From Leptolyngbyaceae cyanobacterium CSSed165cm_216 (GTDB lineage: Bacteria > Cyanobacteriota > Cyanobacteriia > Phormidesmidales > Phormidesmidaceae), in contig SLIY01000107.1 of NCBI GenBank assembly GCA_007135385.1, forward strand, positions 1 to 13,923: a DNA stretch of 13,923 nt. The letters are read 5' to 3'. A model generated the notes under the pieces. That model saw nothing but the letters and a program-made list of their open reading frames with translations. It ran no database searches and had not been told where the DNA came from. Both the position numbers and the translations under genes were made by a program. Positions 1-7,140 of this stretch are shown here, in pieces (the stretch's first letter is position 1; each line of letters opens with the position of its first letter).

Positions 1-1157
1 CCATCCTTGAGCCCTCGGACAAACACGACTACCAACCCGGTTGGACCCTGGTGGGCGGTGGCATTACCCCTATGGAAGCCTTTGAGCGAGATGAGCAGGC
101 GGTGATACCCCAGGGGGCCACGTGGATACAAGACACCGTCACTCGTCTGGACCCCGACCAAAACACCTTGATAACGGCAACAGGTCGCCGCCTCACCTAC
201 GACTACCTGGTACTGTGTCCAGGCATCCAAATCGACTGGCATTTGGTCAAAGGGCTGTCCGCAGCCCTTGGCAAAGGCGGCGTCACCAGTAACTATTCCA
301 AGGACTACGCCCCCTACACCTGGGAAACCATTCAGAACTTTAAGGGCGGCAATGCCCTATTCACCTATCCGGCCACGGCGATCAAATGCGGTGGCGCGCC
401 CCAAAAGGTGATGTACCTGGCTGATGATGCCTTCAAGCGCAAAAGCGGCGTGGGGGTAAATACCACGGTGATGTTTTGTACCGCTGGCCAGGTGATTTTT
501 GGTGTACCCGACTATGCCGCCACCCTCAAGCAAGTGGTGGCCCGTCGGGGCATCATCCCCCGCTACCAGCATAACCTGAGGGAAATTCGTGGCGAGGTGA
601 ATGAAGCCGTCTTTGAGGTCACCACAGAGAACGGGGTCGAAGCGGTCACGGTTCCCTACGGCATGATCCATGTGACGCCGCCCATGAGTGCCCCCGACGT
701 CATAAAGCACAGCCCTCTAGCGGTGGATGGCCCAGGCGGTTGGGTAGACGTTCACAAGACCACCCTGCAACACCAGCATTACCCCAACGTCTTCTCCCTG
801 GGTGATGCCTCTTCGCTGCCCACTTCCAAAACCGCTGCCTCAGTTCGCAAACAGGCCCCTGTGCTGGTGCAGAATCTGCTCTCGGTGATGCAGTCCCAGC
901 CCCCCACCGCCCACTACGACGGCTATACCTGCTGTCCCCTAATCACCGGCTACCACTCGGCCATCATGGCAGAGTTCGCCTACGACAATCAACTGGCTCC
1001 CTCCTTCCCCATGGATCCAACCCAGGAGCGCTACTCCATGTTCCTGGCCAAAGTCTACGTTCTGCCCTGGCTCTACTGGAACCGGATGCTGAAGGGAGAA
1101 GGCTTTGAAGCCGATGTGTTAAAGCCGATTAATCGGCTGCTGAGAGGCGATCGCTGA
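1..1157 (+). CDS. sqr: Type II sulfide:quinone oxidoreductase (SQR), 5'-truncated by window edge
   Basis: A membrane-associated FAD enzyme that oxidises sulfide and passes electrons to the quinone pool. The open frame runs from base 3 without a start, so the N-terminal Rossmann GxGxxG motif lies outside the window; an internal GTG at 51 is not the true start, because the residues before it (HDYQPGWTLVGGG) already match the SQR family. Family marks: YDYLVLCPGIQ, the stretch IKCGGAPQKVMYL with a redox-type Cys (codon 387-389), MIHVTPPMSAPDV, the FAD-closing LGDASSLPTSKTAAS (801 on) and a C-terminal CCPLITGYHSAIMAEF followed by a membrane-anchoring region LYWNRMLKG. The pattern matches animal and bacterial type II SQR rather than type I. 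The residue after GD, Cys in human SQOR as I recall it, is Ala here (codon 807-809). Other NADH-dehydrogenase-like flavoproteins are less likely. In a cyanobacterium it would serve sulfide detoxification or sulfide-fed electron flow. Confidence 0.9.
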   Translation, partial: ILEPSDKHDYQPGWTLVGGGITPMEAFERDEQAVIPQGATWIQDTVTRLDPDQNTLITATGRRLTYDYLVLCPGIQIDWHLVKGLSAALGKGGVTSNYSKDYAPYTWETIQNFKGGNALFTYPATAIKCGGAPQKVMYLADDAFKRKSGVGVNTTVMFCTAGQVIFGVPDYAATLKQVVARRGIIPRYQHNLREIRGEVNEAVFEVTTENGVEAVTVPYGMIHVTPPMSAPDVIKHSPLAVDGPGGWVDVHKTTLQHQHYPNVFSLGDASSLPTSKTAASVRKQAPVLVQNLLSVMQSQPPTAHYDGYTCCPLITGYHSAIMAEFAYDNQLAPSFPMDPTQERYSMFLAKVYVLPWLYWNRMLKGEGFEADVLKPINRLLRGDR

Positions 1158-1338
1158 CCATAGCCCTATTTCCCAGAATCGGGCTCACCCCTACCCGTTT
1201 AGGCCTAGCCATACAGCTGAATGGAGCGGTGGGAGGGGAGCCAACATACCGCATTAGCTCCAGGGCCTGGCCAAGAGCGTAACGATAGAATAGGGATACT
1301 TGCTCAGAAAAAGTGTTGTTTGCCGTGACCGTTTAGCT

Positions 1339-1938
1339 ATGCCAGCCCAGTCTCAAACCAAACCCCTCGGAGAAATGTTGCGCCGGGCAGGATTGCTCTC
1401 TGGGGCGCAGCTTGAGGTGGTGCTTCAAGATCAAAAATGGCAGCCTGATCTGAGAATCGGCGACATTCTGGAGCTGCGCGGGTGGGTCAAGCGCGATGCC
1501 ATTGAATTTTTTGCTGAACAGTGGCCGCAGCTCGCCACAGGCGGTCGAGATCACCCCATCGGGTATTATTTTCAGCAGGCAGGGCTGCTGGACGCTCAAC
1601 AGGTAGACGCCTTACTGCAGGAGCAGGCGCAAGCGGGGCTGAGAATTGGGGCGCTGGCGGTTTTACGCGGATGGCTTTCCCAAGAGACCCTAGATTGGTT
1701 TCTGCAATCGCTGGCACCGGAGGAGTCTGCGTCCTCTGCCTTTATCAAGCGGAAGCAATCGAATAATGGCGATGGTCAAAGACCGACCCTCAGGGGCGAT
1801 CGCGTCAGCCCATCCGCTCAGGCGCGGTCGAAACCGCGGGCTGCCCAGGCGCAACCCAGCCAGTCAACGCCGGTTATCAGCCCGCCAGTCCAAGCGCCAA
1901 CCGAGTCCCAGTCGGATGATATTTCCTGGGTTGGTTAG
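1339..1938 (+). CDS. Stand-alone MshEN/GspE-N-like repeat protein with disordered tail
   Basis: A 199-residue protein. I place the start at the ATG at 1339 (MPAQSQ); an in-frame TTG at 1300 would add 13 residues unlike the rest. Two copies of a roughly 50-residue unit are visible: residues 10-58 (LGEMLRRAGLLSGAQLEVVL, then RIGDILELRGW) and 74-121 (IGYYFQQAGLLDAQQVDALL, then RIGALAVLRGW). Each unit has the LGxxLxxAGLLxxxQLxxxLxxQ pattern of the MshEN domain, which in type II secretion and pilus ATPases binds c-di-GMP. Here no ATPase domain follows; residues from about 125 on are rich in Ser, Pro, Gln and Arg and look disordered. It could be a signalling adaptor or a regulatory partner, but this is inference. 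No predicted signal peptide or membrane segment is seen. It ends facing the minus-strand gene at 2030-2383. Confidence 0.75.
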   Translation: MPAQSQTKPLGEMLRRAGLLSGAQLEVVLQDQKWQPDLRIGDILELRGWVKRDAIEFFAEQWPQLATGGRDHPIGYYFQQAGLLDAQQVDALLQEQAQAGLRIGALAVLRGWLSQETLDWFLQSLAPEESASSAFIKRKQSNNGDGQRPTLRGDRVSPSAQARSKPRAAQAQPSQSTPVISPPVQAPTESQSDDISWVG

Positions 1939-1949
1939 TGGCTAAGCTA

Positions 1950-1998
1950 TGAGCAAGGACATAATGCCCAGTATTCTCAGGCCTGATACCCTTGCTCA
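1950..1998. terminator. Possible bidirectional terminator between convergent genes
   Basis: A perfect 9-bp inverted repeat, TGAGCAAGG at 1950-1958 and CCTTGCTCA at 1990-1998, with a 31-base loop that itself holds the palindrome AGGCCT. It lies in the 91-bp gap between two convergent genes, where a shared terminator is expected. There is no T-run after either arm, so a classic intrinsic terminator is not proven. Confidence 0.4.
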
Positions 1999-2029
1999 AA
2001 CCCGTCACAGTGGCGGAGAATGAGAGCAA

Positions 2030-2383
2030 TTATAGGCTAATTCCCAACTCGTCTATCAGCCAGTTCATCACCTGCTGCCGCTCGCCGGGGGTGAGGTAGA
2101 ACCGGCCCTGGTAACGGAGGCGATCGTTGATATCTTCCACATCGGCCAGGGTAAACAGCCCCGCTGTGGTGGCAATGGTGCAAAGAATATCGTCCTTGCC
2201 CTGCTGGTCAAGCCCGCCGTAGCGATACCGAGCAATGTACTGCCCTAGCTTATCAAAGTCATAGCTGTCTTGGGCCAAGCGCTGCTTTTTCTCTTCAGGG
2301 ATGATTTCCCCCGCAGCCATTTTGGCGTAGTCGGTGTCCAATATGTTGAGCCGGATGATTTTGGGCTGTTGATCAAAACTCAA
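2030..2383 (-). CDS. Conserved-looking hypothetical protein, 117 aa, TTG start
   Basis: I do not recognise the family. The start is a TTG at 2383 (MSFDQQPKII), supported by a strong Shine-Dalgarno AGGAGG only four bases upstream (complement of 2384-2395); the next ATG lies 21 codons inside. The protein is acidic, soluble and predicted mostly helical, with no signal peptide or membrane segment. Notable stretches are FDKLGQYIARYRYGGLD, DDILCTIATTAGLFTLADVED and a C-terminal RFYLTPGERQQVMNWLIDEL. It lies downstream of def on the same strand with a 166-bp gap, so co-transcription is possible but not shown. Codon use and base composition match its neighbours, and a coding role is supported by the ribosome site. 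Confidence 0.7.
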   Translation of the reverse strand: MSFDQQPKIIRLNILDTDYAKMAAGEIIPEEKKQRLAQDSYDFDKLGQYIARYRYGGLDQQGKDDILCTIATTAGLFTLADVEDINDRLRYQGRFYLTPGERQQVMNWLIDELGISL

Positions 2384-2450
2384 ACTGCCTCCTTTGCTTC
2401 AGCTGCTGCAGCGCACCATGGGCTTAAAACGCCCTAGATCTTGGCCAAGG

Positions 2451-2492
2451 ACGGTGATTCCCTCACGAGACGGTGATTGGGTCAGACGGTTA
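2451..2492. repeat. Short direct repeats ACGGTGATT in def downstream region
   Basis: ACGGTGATT occurs at 2451-2459 and 2470-2478, and a shortened ACGGTTA at 2486-2492. The second and third copies are preceded by AG. They sit in the 166-bp gap between def and the next minus-strand gene, which otherwise shows no gene I would support. Function unknown; they could be chance or a binding array. Confidence 0.45.
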
Positions 2493-2549
2493 ATCTGGCC
2501 TCCAGAATAGGACAGATTTTCGTGATGTCTCAGTTCTGTTGGATATTTT

Positions 2550-3125
2550 TCAGGAACTGGCTGGGTTTGTTGCATCCTGTAATACAGCCGATCCAAATGT
2601 GTCGATCACCATGGCCTGGTAATCCTCTTCTGACAACACATCTGCCGATGACGCTACCCGGTCTAGAAAAACGTGACCCGCCAGGTGATCTAACTCATGC
2701 TGCACGATTCGGGCCACAAAGTCTGACCAAATCTGGCGCTGGGGCTGCCCCCAGCGATCTAAATACGCGACCTCTACCGTTTGGTGGCGCCACACCTGCC
2801 CCCGCACCCCTGGCACACTCAGGCAACCTTCCCAGCCTTTAGCTTGGTCTGGGCTGTGGGCCACTATCCAGGGGTTAATCAGTACGGTAGGTGCCATCGC
2901 TGGGGCATGGGGGTAGCGCAGGTTCGGTCGGGAGGCCACAACCACAATCTGCTGTGACCAACCCAACTGGGGGGCAGCAATACCCACCCCATGGGCTGCT
3001 TCTACAGTGGTGAGCAGTTGGTCAATGTGCCCCTGCAATTGGGGATCGGCCAGGTTGGCAACCGGGCGCGATCGCCGCCGCAAAATTGGATTCCCTAGGG
3101 TAATTAACGATGTCAATGGATCCAT
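2550..3125 (-). CDS. def: Peptide deformylase
   Basis: Removes the formyl group from the N-terminal formyl-methionine of new proteins in the cytosol. All three family motifs are intact: GVGIAAPQ (residues 46-53, the GxGxAAxQ motif), EGCLS (99-103, metal-ligand Cys101) and HELDH (143-147, the HExxH motif with ligands His143 and His147 and catalytic Glu144). Length 191 aa is normal for bacterial deformylases. The start is the ATG at 3125 (MDPLTSLITLGNPILRRR); the segment before it has no clear Shine-Dalgarno sequence, which is common in cyanobacteria. It is divergent from dnaA across a 313-bp intergenic region. The C-terminus runs past the usual end by some 25 residues without motifs. Identification is firm. 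Confidence 0.96.
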   Translation of the reverse strand: MDPLTSLITLGNPILRRRSRPVANLADPQLQGHIDQLLTTVEAAHGVGIAAPQLGWSQQIVVVASRPNLRYPHAPAMAPTVLINPWIVAHSPDQAKGWEGCLSVPGVRGQVWRHQTVEVAYLDRWGQPQRQIWSDFVARIVQHELDHLAGHVFLDRVASSADVLSEEDYQAMVIDTFGSAVLQDATNPASS

Positions 3126-3438
3126 AGATCAAAAAGTTTAGGCGATTGAAACATCCTGGTTTAACGTCCAGGTTAGCGTGCTTGAATAGACCCACAGGGA
3201 CATCAAGCCGTCACCTCTCCGTCCATCAAGCCTGGATCAACTCTTGGTGTCCCTTGAGGGATTGGATAAACCCATTGACACCATCCCACTTGCACTATAT
3301 GTAGACCGAAAGACACTTTATGTGACTATATCTAGTACCCTATAGATCCCTGGGGGGTGTACCCCCTGAGCAGGGGTCAGACAATCGGCAGCCCGGCAGG
3401 GGCTGCACCATTTTGTCAACGTTGTTCAGAGGTGGGCT
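3126..3438. promoter_or_regulatory. Divergent def/dnaA intergenic control region
   Basis: This 313-bp stretch has no supported gene. A consensus -35 element TTGACA lies at 3275-3280, and AT-rich -10 candidates follow (TATATG at 3296, TATATC at 3327). Two near-identical 11-mers, ACTATATGTAG (3294-3304) and ACTATATCTAG (3325-3335), lie 31 bp apart, close to three helical turns. Downstream, a run of hairpins fills 3353-3406. Weak DnaA-box-like sites appear at 3262-3270 (7 of 9 against TGTGGATAA) and at 3438-3446, TGTGGATCA (8 of 9), the latter lying over the dnaA GTG start. On the def side, an imperfect CCTGG/CCAGG repeat lies at 3155-3172. I see no cluster of boxes that would mark an origin. 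Confidence 0.5.
3388..3406 (+). promoter_or_regulatory. Hairpin in dnaA leader
   Basis: A perfect 7-bp stem, GCAGCCC (3388-3394) with GGGCTGC (3400-3406), and a 5-base loop, followed at 3411 by TTTT. It ends 32 bases before the dnaA start and could act as a weak attenuator or affect translation. Just upstream, CCCCC at 3362-3366 can pair with GGGGG at 3353-3357, while CCCCT (3363-3367) can pair with AGGGG (3372-3376), so two of the stems exclude each other. Function is inference. Confidence 0.4.
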
Positions 3439-4818
3439 GTGGATCAGGCGCTGAATCGATTATGGGAAGAAGTGCTGCAACAGCTGCAATTACAGCTGAG
3501 TCGCCCGACCTTTGAAACCTGGATTAAACCAGCCCAGGCCCAGACCTTGAGCGACCAAGCCCTGGTGATTTCTACCCCCAACCCCTTTGCCCGCAATTGG
3601 GTACAGAAGCACTATGTCGATACCATCAGCCGGGTGGTGCAGGATATCTTAGGTAAGCCGGTGGATGTGCAGGTCACCGTAGCGGACACCGTAGCCGACC
3701 CGATGCCATCTGCAGTGGCCGTCGATCAGGCTTGGCCAAAGCCGGTTCCCCGACCAACCCCCATCGACCGACCGGCCCCAGCCCCCCAGCAAGATGCTTA
3801 CAATGCCCTTAACCCCAAGGCGGTCTTTTCTCGGTTTGTGGTGGGGGCCAACAACCGCATGGCCCATGCTGCCGCCCTGGCCGTGGCTGAGTCTCCGGGG
3901 CGCGAGTTTAACCCGCTGTTTTTATGTGGCGGTGTGGGCCTGGGTAAAACTCACCTGATGCAGGCTATCGGCCACTATCGCCAGGAAATTTCTCCCCAGG
4001 CACGGGTCGCCTATGTGTCTACCGAACAGTTCACCAACGACCTGATTGCCGCCATTCGCAAAGACAGCATGCAACATTTCCGCTCCCACTATCGGGATGT
4101 GGATATCCTGCTGGTGGATGATATTCAATTTATTGAAGGCAAAGAATACACCCAGGAAGAATTTTTCCACACCTTTAATACCCTGCACGAGGCGGGCAAA
4201 CAAATTGTGCTGGCGTCAGACCGTCCGCCTAATCAAATTCAGCGGTTGCAGGACCGGCTGATCTCTCGATTTTCGATGGGGTTAATTGCCGATATCCAGC
4301 CGCCCGACTATGAAACCCGCATGGCCATTTTGCAGAAAAAAGCCGAGTACGAGCATGTGCAATTGCCCCGGGAGGCGATCGAGTACATTGCCGCTAACTA
4401 CACCTCCAACATTCGTGAACTAGAGGGGGCGCTGATCCGGGCGATCGCCTACACTTCCATCTCGGGGTTGACCATGAGTGTGGAGAATTTGATGACAGTG
4501 CTGACCCCGTCTAAGGAAAAGATCGAGGCGTCCCCGACGGCGGTAATGACAGCTGTGGCGGAGCGGTTCAACGTCTCGGTGGAAGACCTAAAGGGCAGTT
4601 CTCGTCGCCGGGAAATCAGCCAAGCCCGTCAGATCGGTATGTACCTGATGCGGCAACATACAGACCTGAGTCTCCCTAAGATTGGCGAAGCGTTTGGTGG
4701 CAAAGACCACACGACGGTGATGTACAGTTGCACCAAGGTGGAAAAGCAGATGAAGCGCGATCTGGATATGGCCCAAACCATTCGCAAACTGGGCGATCGC
4801 ATCCAGATCGATGGTTAA
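3439..4818 (+). CDS. dnaA: Chromosomal replication initiator protein DnaA
   Basis: Binds DnaA boxes, forms an ATP-dependent filament and opens the origin. All four domains are present in 459 aa: domain I (about 1-80, LWEEVLQQLQLQLSRPTFETWIKP), a Pro-rich linker (about 82-125), the AAA+ domain with Walker A GGVGLGKTH (164-172), Walker B ILLVDD and NIRELEGALIRAIAYTS, and domain IV with the DNA-binding signature GGKDHTTVMYS (DHTT at 423-426). The start is a GTG at 3439 (DQALNRLWEEVL); no clear Shine-Dalgarno, though GAGGTGG lies 5-10 bases upstream. Unlike the classic bacterial order, dnaN is not beside it, and def and a glycosyltransferase flank it. Identification is firm. Confidence 0.98.
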   Translation: MDQALNRLWEEVLQQLQLQLSRPTFETWIKPAQAQTLSDQALVISTPNPFARNWVQKHYVDTISRVVQDILGKPVDVQVTVADTVADPMPSAVAVDQAWPKPVPRPTPIDRPAPAPQQDAYNALNPKAVFSRFVVGANNRMAHAAALAVAESPGREFNPLFLCGGVGLGKTHLMQAIGHYRQEISPQARVAYVSTEQFTNDLIAAIRKDSMQHFRSHYRDVDILLVDDIQFIEGKEYTQEEFFHTFNTLHEAGKQIVLASDRPPNQIQRLQDRLISRFSMGLIADIQPPDYETRMAILQKKAEYEHVQLPREAIEYIAANYTSNIRELEGALIRAIAYTSISGLTMSVENLMTVLTPSKEKIEASPTAVMTAVAERFNVSVEDLKGSSRRREISQARQIGMYLMRQHTDLSLPKIGEAFGGKDHTTVMYSCTKVEKQMKRDLDMAQTIRKLGDRIQIDG

Positions 4819-4926
4819 TGGGCTCAGTCCTTGCTCCCAGGCAGAACATTGAGTTCTAGAGCAGGCCGATGCAGCCGGTCTAGCAACAGACCACCTGGCG
4901 TTTACGGTCGGTCAGCGCTGCTGTAG

Positions 4927-4932
4927 GATAAT
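4927..4932 (+). promoter_or_regulatory. Possible -10 element for the GT2-GtrA gene
   Basis: GATAAT (in TAGGATAAT) matches TATAAT at five of six bases and lies 22 bases before the ATG at 4954. The best -35 candidate, TTTACG at 4901-4906, is spaced 20 bases away, which is long. The 135-bp gap after dnaA shows no other clear signal or terminator. Confidence 0.3.
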
Positions 4933-4953
4933 TGCCTGTGTCATCGTTTGACC

Positions 4954-6219
4954 ATGCCTTCCCAGCCCCTTCTGCAAGCCCTGGTTCCTTGTCCCACGGG
5001 TCCTCTCCAGGTTCAACCGGTGGGGCCGCCACGGTCTTTGGGGATGGGGGGATCTGCGCCTCAGCCAGGGCGCGATCGCTCCCTTGATCTGTCCTTGGTA
5101 ATTCCTACCTATAACGAAGCGGCCAATGTGGCAGTTTTAGTGGAGCAGCTCACCCAGTTGTTGACCGGGGTCATGCCCCACCGCTATGAGCTGATTGTGG
5201 TAGACGACGACAGCCCCGATCGCACCTGGAAAACGGCCCTGGCCTTGACCACCACCTATCCCCACCTGCGAGTGATGCGCCGCCAGACAGAACGGGGGCT
5301 ATCGTCGGCGGTGATTCGGGGTTGGCAGGTGGCGAGGGGCCAGATTTTGGGGGTGATTGATGCGGATTTGCAACATCCCCCCCAGGTGTTAACAGATCTG
5401 CTGGCCGCTATGCACCAGGGGGCAGACTTAGCGGTGGCCAGCCGCCATGTGACCGGGGGTGGGGTGAGCGACTGGAGCTTGACCCGCCGCTTGCTATCCC
5501 GCGGGGCCCAAACCCTGGGGTTGTTGCTGCTGCCCCAGGTGGTGGGGCGGGTGAGCGATCCGATGAGTGGTTATTTTATGGTGCAGCGGCGGGCGATCGC
5601 GGGGCCGATGCTCAATCCCAAAGGCTATAAAATTCTGCTAGAAGTGCTGGGGCGAGGCGACGTTCACACCATTACTGAAGTGGGCTATGTGTTTCAAGAG
5701 CGCCAGGAGGGTGTCAGCAAAGTCACCTGGCACCAATATGTGGACTACATTCATCACCTGCTGCGGCTGCGGCTGGGGGGGCGCATCTCCCAGGTGCAGC
5801 AACGATTTCCCCTGGGACGGTTCGTGCGGTTTGGTCTGGTGGGGCTGAGCGGGGTGGTGGTCGATATGGTGATTCTCTATCTGCTGCATGGCAGCCTCGG
5901 GCTACCCCTCACCCGCAGCAAAATTGTGGCGGCTGAAGTGGCGATCATTAACAACTTTATTTGGAACGATGCCTGGACCTTCGCCGATGTAAGTTTGCAG
6001 CAGCAGGGCTGGTCAGCACGGCTGAAGCGGTTTCTCAAGTTCAACCTGATCTGCCTGGCGGGGCTGGTGCTGAATGTACTGGTGCTAAATGGGGTGTACA
6101 ACCTGGTGTTTGGCCAGCGGTGGGCCTATCTGGCTAATTTGATCGCGATCGTGGTGGTCACCTTTTGGAATTTTTGGCTGAATCTAAAGTTGAGTTGGCG
6201 AGTCACCCAGACCCATTAA
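4954..6219 (+). CDS. GT2 glycosyltransferase (DPMS-like) fused to GtrA membrane domain
   Basis: Likely transfers a sugar from a nucleotide sugar to a polyprenyl phosphate, then helps present or flip the lipid-linked sugar. The ATG at 4954 is preferred to an in-frame TTG two codons earlier. Residues about 48-275 form a GT2 domain: LSLVIPTYNEAANV, IVVDDDSPDRTW (DDD at 84-86), metal-binding DADLQHPP (DxD at 136-138), SDPMSGYFMV and the late QERQEGVSKVTW, as in dolichol- and polyprenol-phosphate mannosyltransferases. Residues about 286-415 match GtrA: RFVRFGLVGLSGVVVDMVIL, NFIWNDAWTF and a final ANLIAIVVVTFWNFWLNLKL, with four predicted membrane segments. Substrate unknown; glucose or mannose are typical. 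Residues 1-47 form a low-complexity Pro/Gly-rich leader. The stop lies one base from the convergent htpX stop. Confidence 0.9.
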   Translation: MPSQPLLQALVPCPTGPLQVQPVGPPRSLGMGGSAPQPGRDRSLDLSLVIPTYNEAANVAVLVEQLTQLLTGVMPHRYELIVVDDDSPDRTWKTALALTTTYPHLRVMRRQTERGLSSAVIRGWQVARGQILGVIDADLQHPPQVLTDLLAAMHQGADLAVASRHVTGGGVSDWSLTRRLLSRGAQTLGLLLLPQVVGRVSDPMSGYFMVQRRAIAGPMLNPKGYKILLEVLGRGDVHTITEVGYVFQERQEGVSKVTWHQYVDYIHHLLRLRLGGRISQVQQRFPLGRFVRFGLVGLSGVVVDMVILYLLHGSLGLPLTRSKIVAAEVAIINNFIWNDAWTFADVSLQQQGWSARLKRFLKFNLICLAGLVLNVLVLNGVYNLVFGQRWAYLANLIAIVVVTFWNFWLNLKLSWRVTQTH

Positions 6220-6220
6220 C

Positions 6221-7126
6221 CTACCCATTGGAGCTAACCACCGGGGCTGTGTCCGTCTCCGTTTTGGCTTGTTCAGCCATTTGCTTCAGCCGCTGAATCC
6301 GATCGTCGATGGGGGGATGGGTCATAAACAGCCGCATCATCCCTTCTTTAGAGAGGGGATTGACGATAAATAAAGGCGAAAAAGCTGGATTCCCGTGGAT
6401 CGGTACCTTTTGGCCTAGGTCTTCCAGCTTTTCTAGGGCCCTGACCAGGGCGAGGGGGTTACCGGTGATGTCAGCGGCCCCGGCGTCAGCGGCATATTCT
6501 CGGGTGCGGGAAATGGCCAGGCGAATCAGGCCAGCCGCCATAGGACCCACCACCAACAAAAACAAAATCACCAAGGGGTTGTTTCCCCGCCGACCTCCCA
6601 CCCGGGCCATGGGGAAATACAGCGCCCCCAGGGTCAAAATTCGGCCTAAAAAGGTCAGGGAACCGGCTAAGGTACCCGCTACCGCTTGGGTGAGGGTGTC
6701 GCGGTTGCGCACGTGGGTTAATTCGTGGGCGATCACGGCGTCCAGTTCGTCCGGCGGTAGCAGATCAATGATGCCTTGGGTGAGGGCGATCGCAGCATGG
6801 TTGGGGTCACGCCCGGTGGCAAAGGCATTGGGCGACTCTGAGGGCACCACATAGAGGGTTGGGGTGGGAATGCCAGCCCGATCGCTCAGGTGCTCCAGTC
6901 GAGCGAACAGTTCGGGGGCCTCTTCTGGGGGAGTGGGCTTAGCCTGAAAGGCAGACAGGGCAGCGCGATCGGAATAGTACCAGGAGCCAAAGCTACTTAA
7001 GGCCGCAAAGCCCAGGCCATAGTATAAGCCTTGCTCATTGCCTACCAGCAGATAACCCGCCAGCACAATCAAGCCGCTGAGCAACCCCAGCAGGGCTAAC
7101 GTTTTGAACAAGTTCATGCCAGCCAT
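6221..7126 (-). CDS. htpX: M48 family zinc metalloprotease, HtpX-like
   Basis: A membrane-bound zinc protease that takes part in quality control of membrane proteins. The start is the ATG at 7126 (MAGMNLFKTLALL), backed by GAGGA eight bases upstream; an in-frame TTG at 7141 is less likely. The zinc site is intact: HELTH (134-138) in VIAHELTHVRNRD, with the third ligand Glu210 in SRTREYAADAGA. Membrane segments: two near the N-terminus (about 9-28 and 33-48) and two after the HExxH motif (about 150-170 and 184-204), as in HtpX. Length 301 aa is usual. Family features such as SPNAFATGRDP and the late MRLFMTHPPIDDRIQRL are present. It is followed by a 1-bp gap to the convergent GT2-GtrA gene; trpF lies upstream on the same strand, 97 bp away. 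Confidence 0.93.
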   Translation of the reverse strand: MAGMNLFKTLALLGLLSGLIVLAGYLLVGNEQGLYYGLGFAALSSFGSWYYSDRAALSAFQAKPTPPEEAPELFARLEHLSDRAGIPTPTLYVVPSESPNAFATGRDPNHAAIALTQGIIDLLPPDELDAVIAHELTHVRNRDTLTQAVAGTLAGSLTFLGRILTLGALYFPMARVGGRRGNNPLVILFLLVVGPMAAGLIRLAISRTREYAADAGAADITGNPLALVRALEKLEDLGQKVPIHGNPAFSPLFIVNPLSKEGMMRLFMTHPPIDDRIQRLKQMAEQAKTETDTAPVVSSNG

Positions 7127-7140
7127 AGCTGTGATCCTCA

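Noticed and set aside
2399..2596. 65-aa open frame on the minus strand after def
   Set aside because: It starts inside the def 3' end in another frame, has no ribosome site, and its sequence has no family-like pattern; better seen as noncoding.
4163..4171. TTTTCCACA, a perfect cyanobacterial DnaA box, within dnaA
   Set aside because: It is a single site that simply encodes Phe-His residues of the AAA+ domain; no cluster of boxes supports an origin here.
6309..6854. 181-aa open frame opposite the HtpX-like gene
   Set aside because: Antisense to the conserved zinc-site region of htpX; Arg-rich and without family pattern, so a GC-driven shadow.
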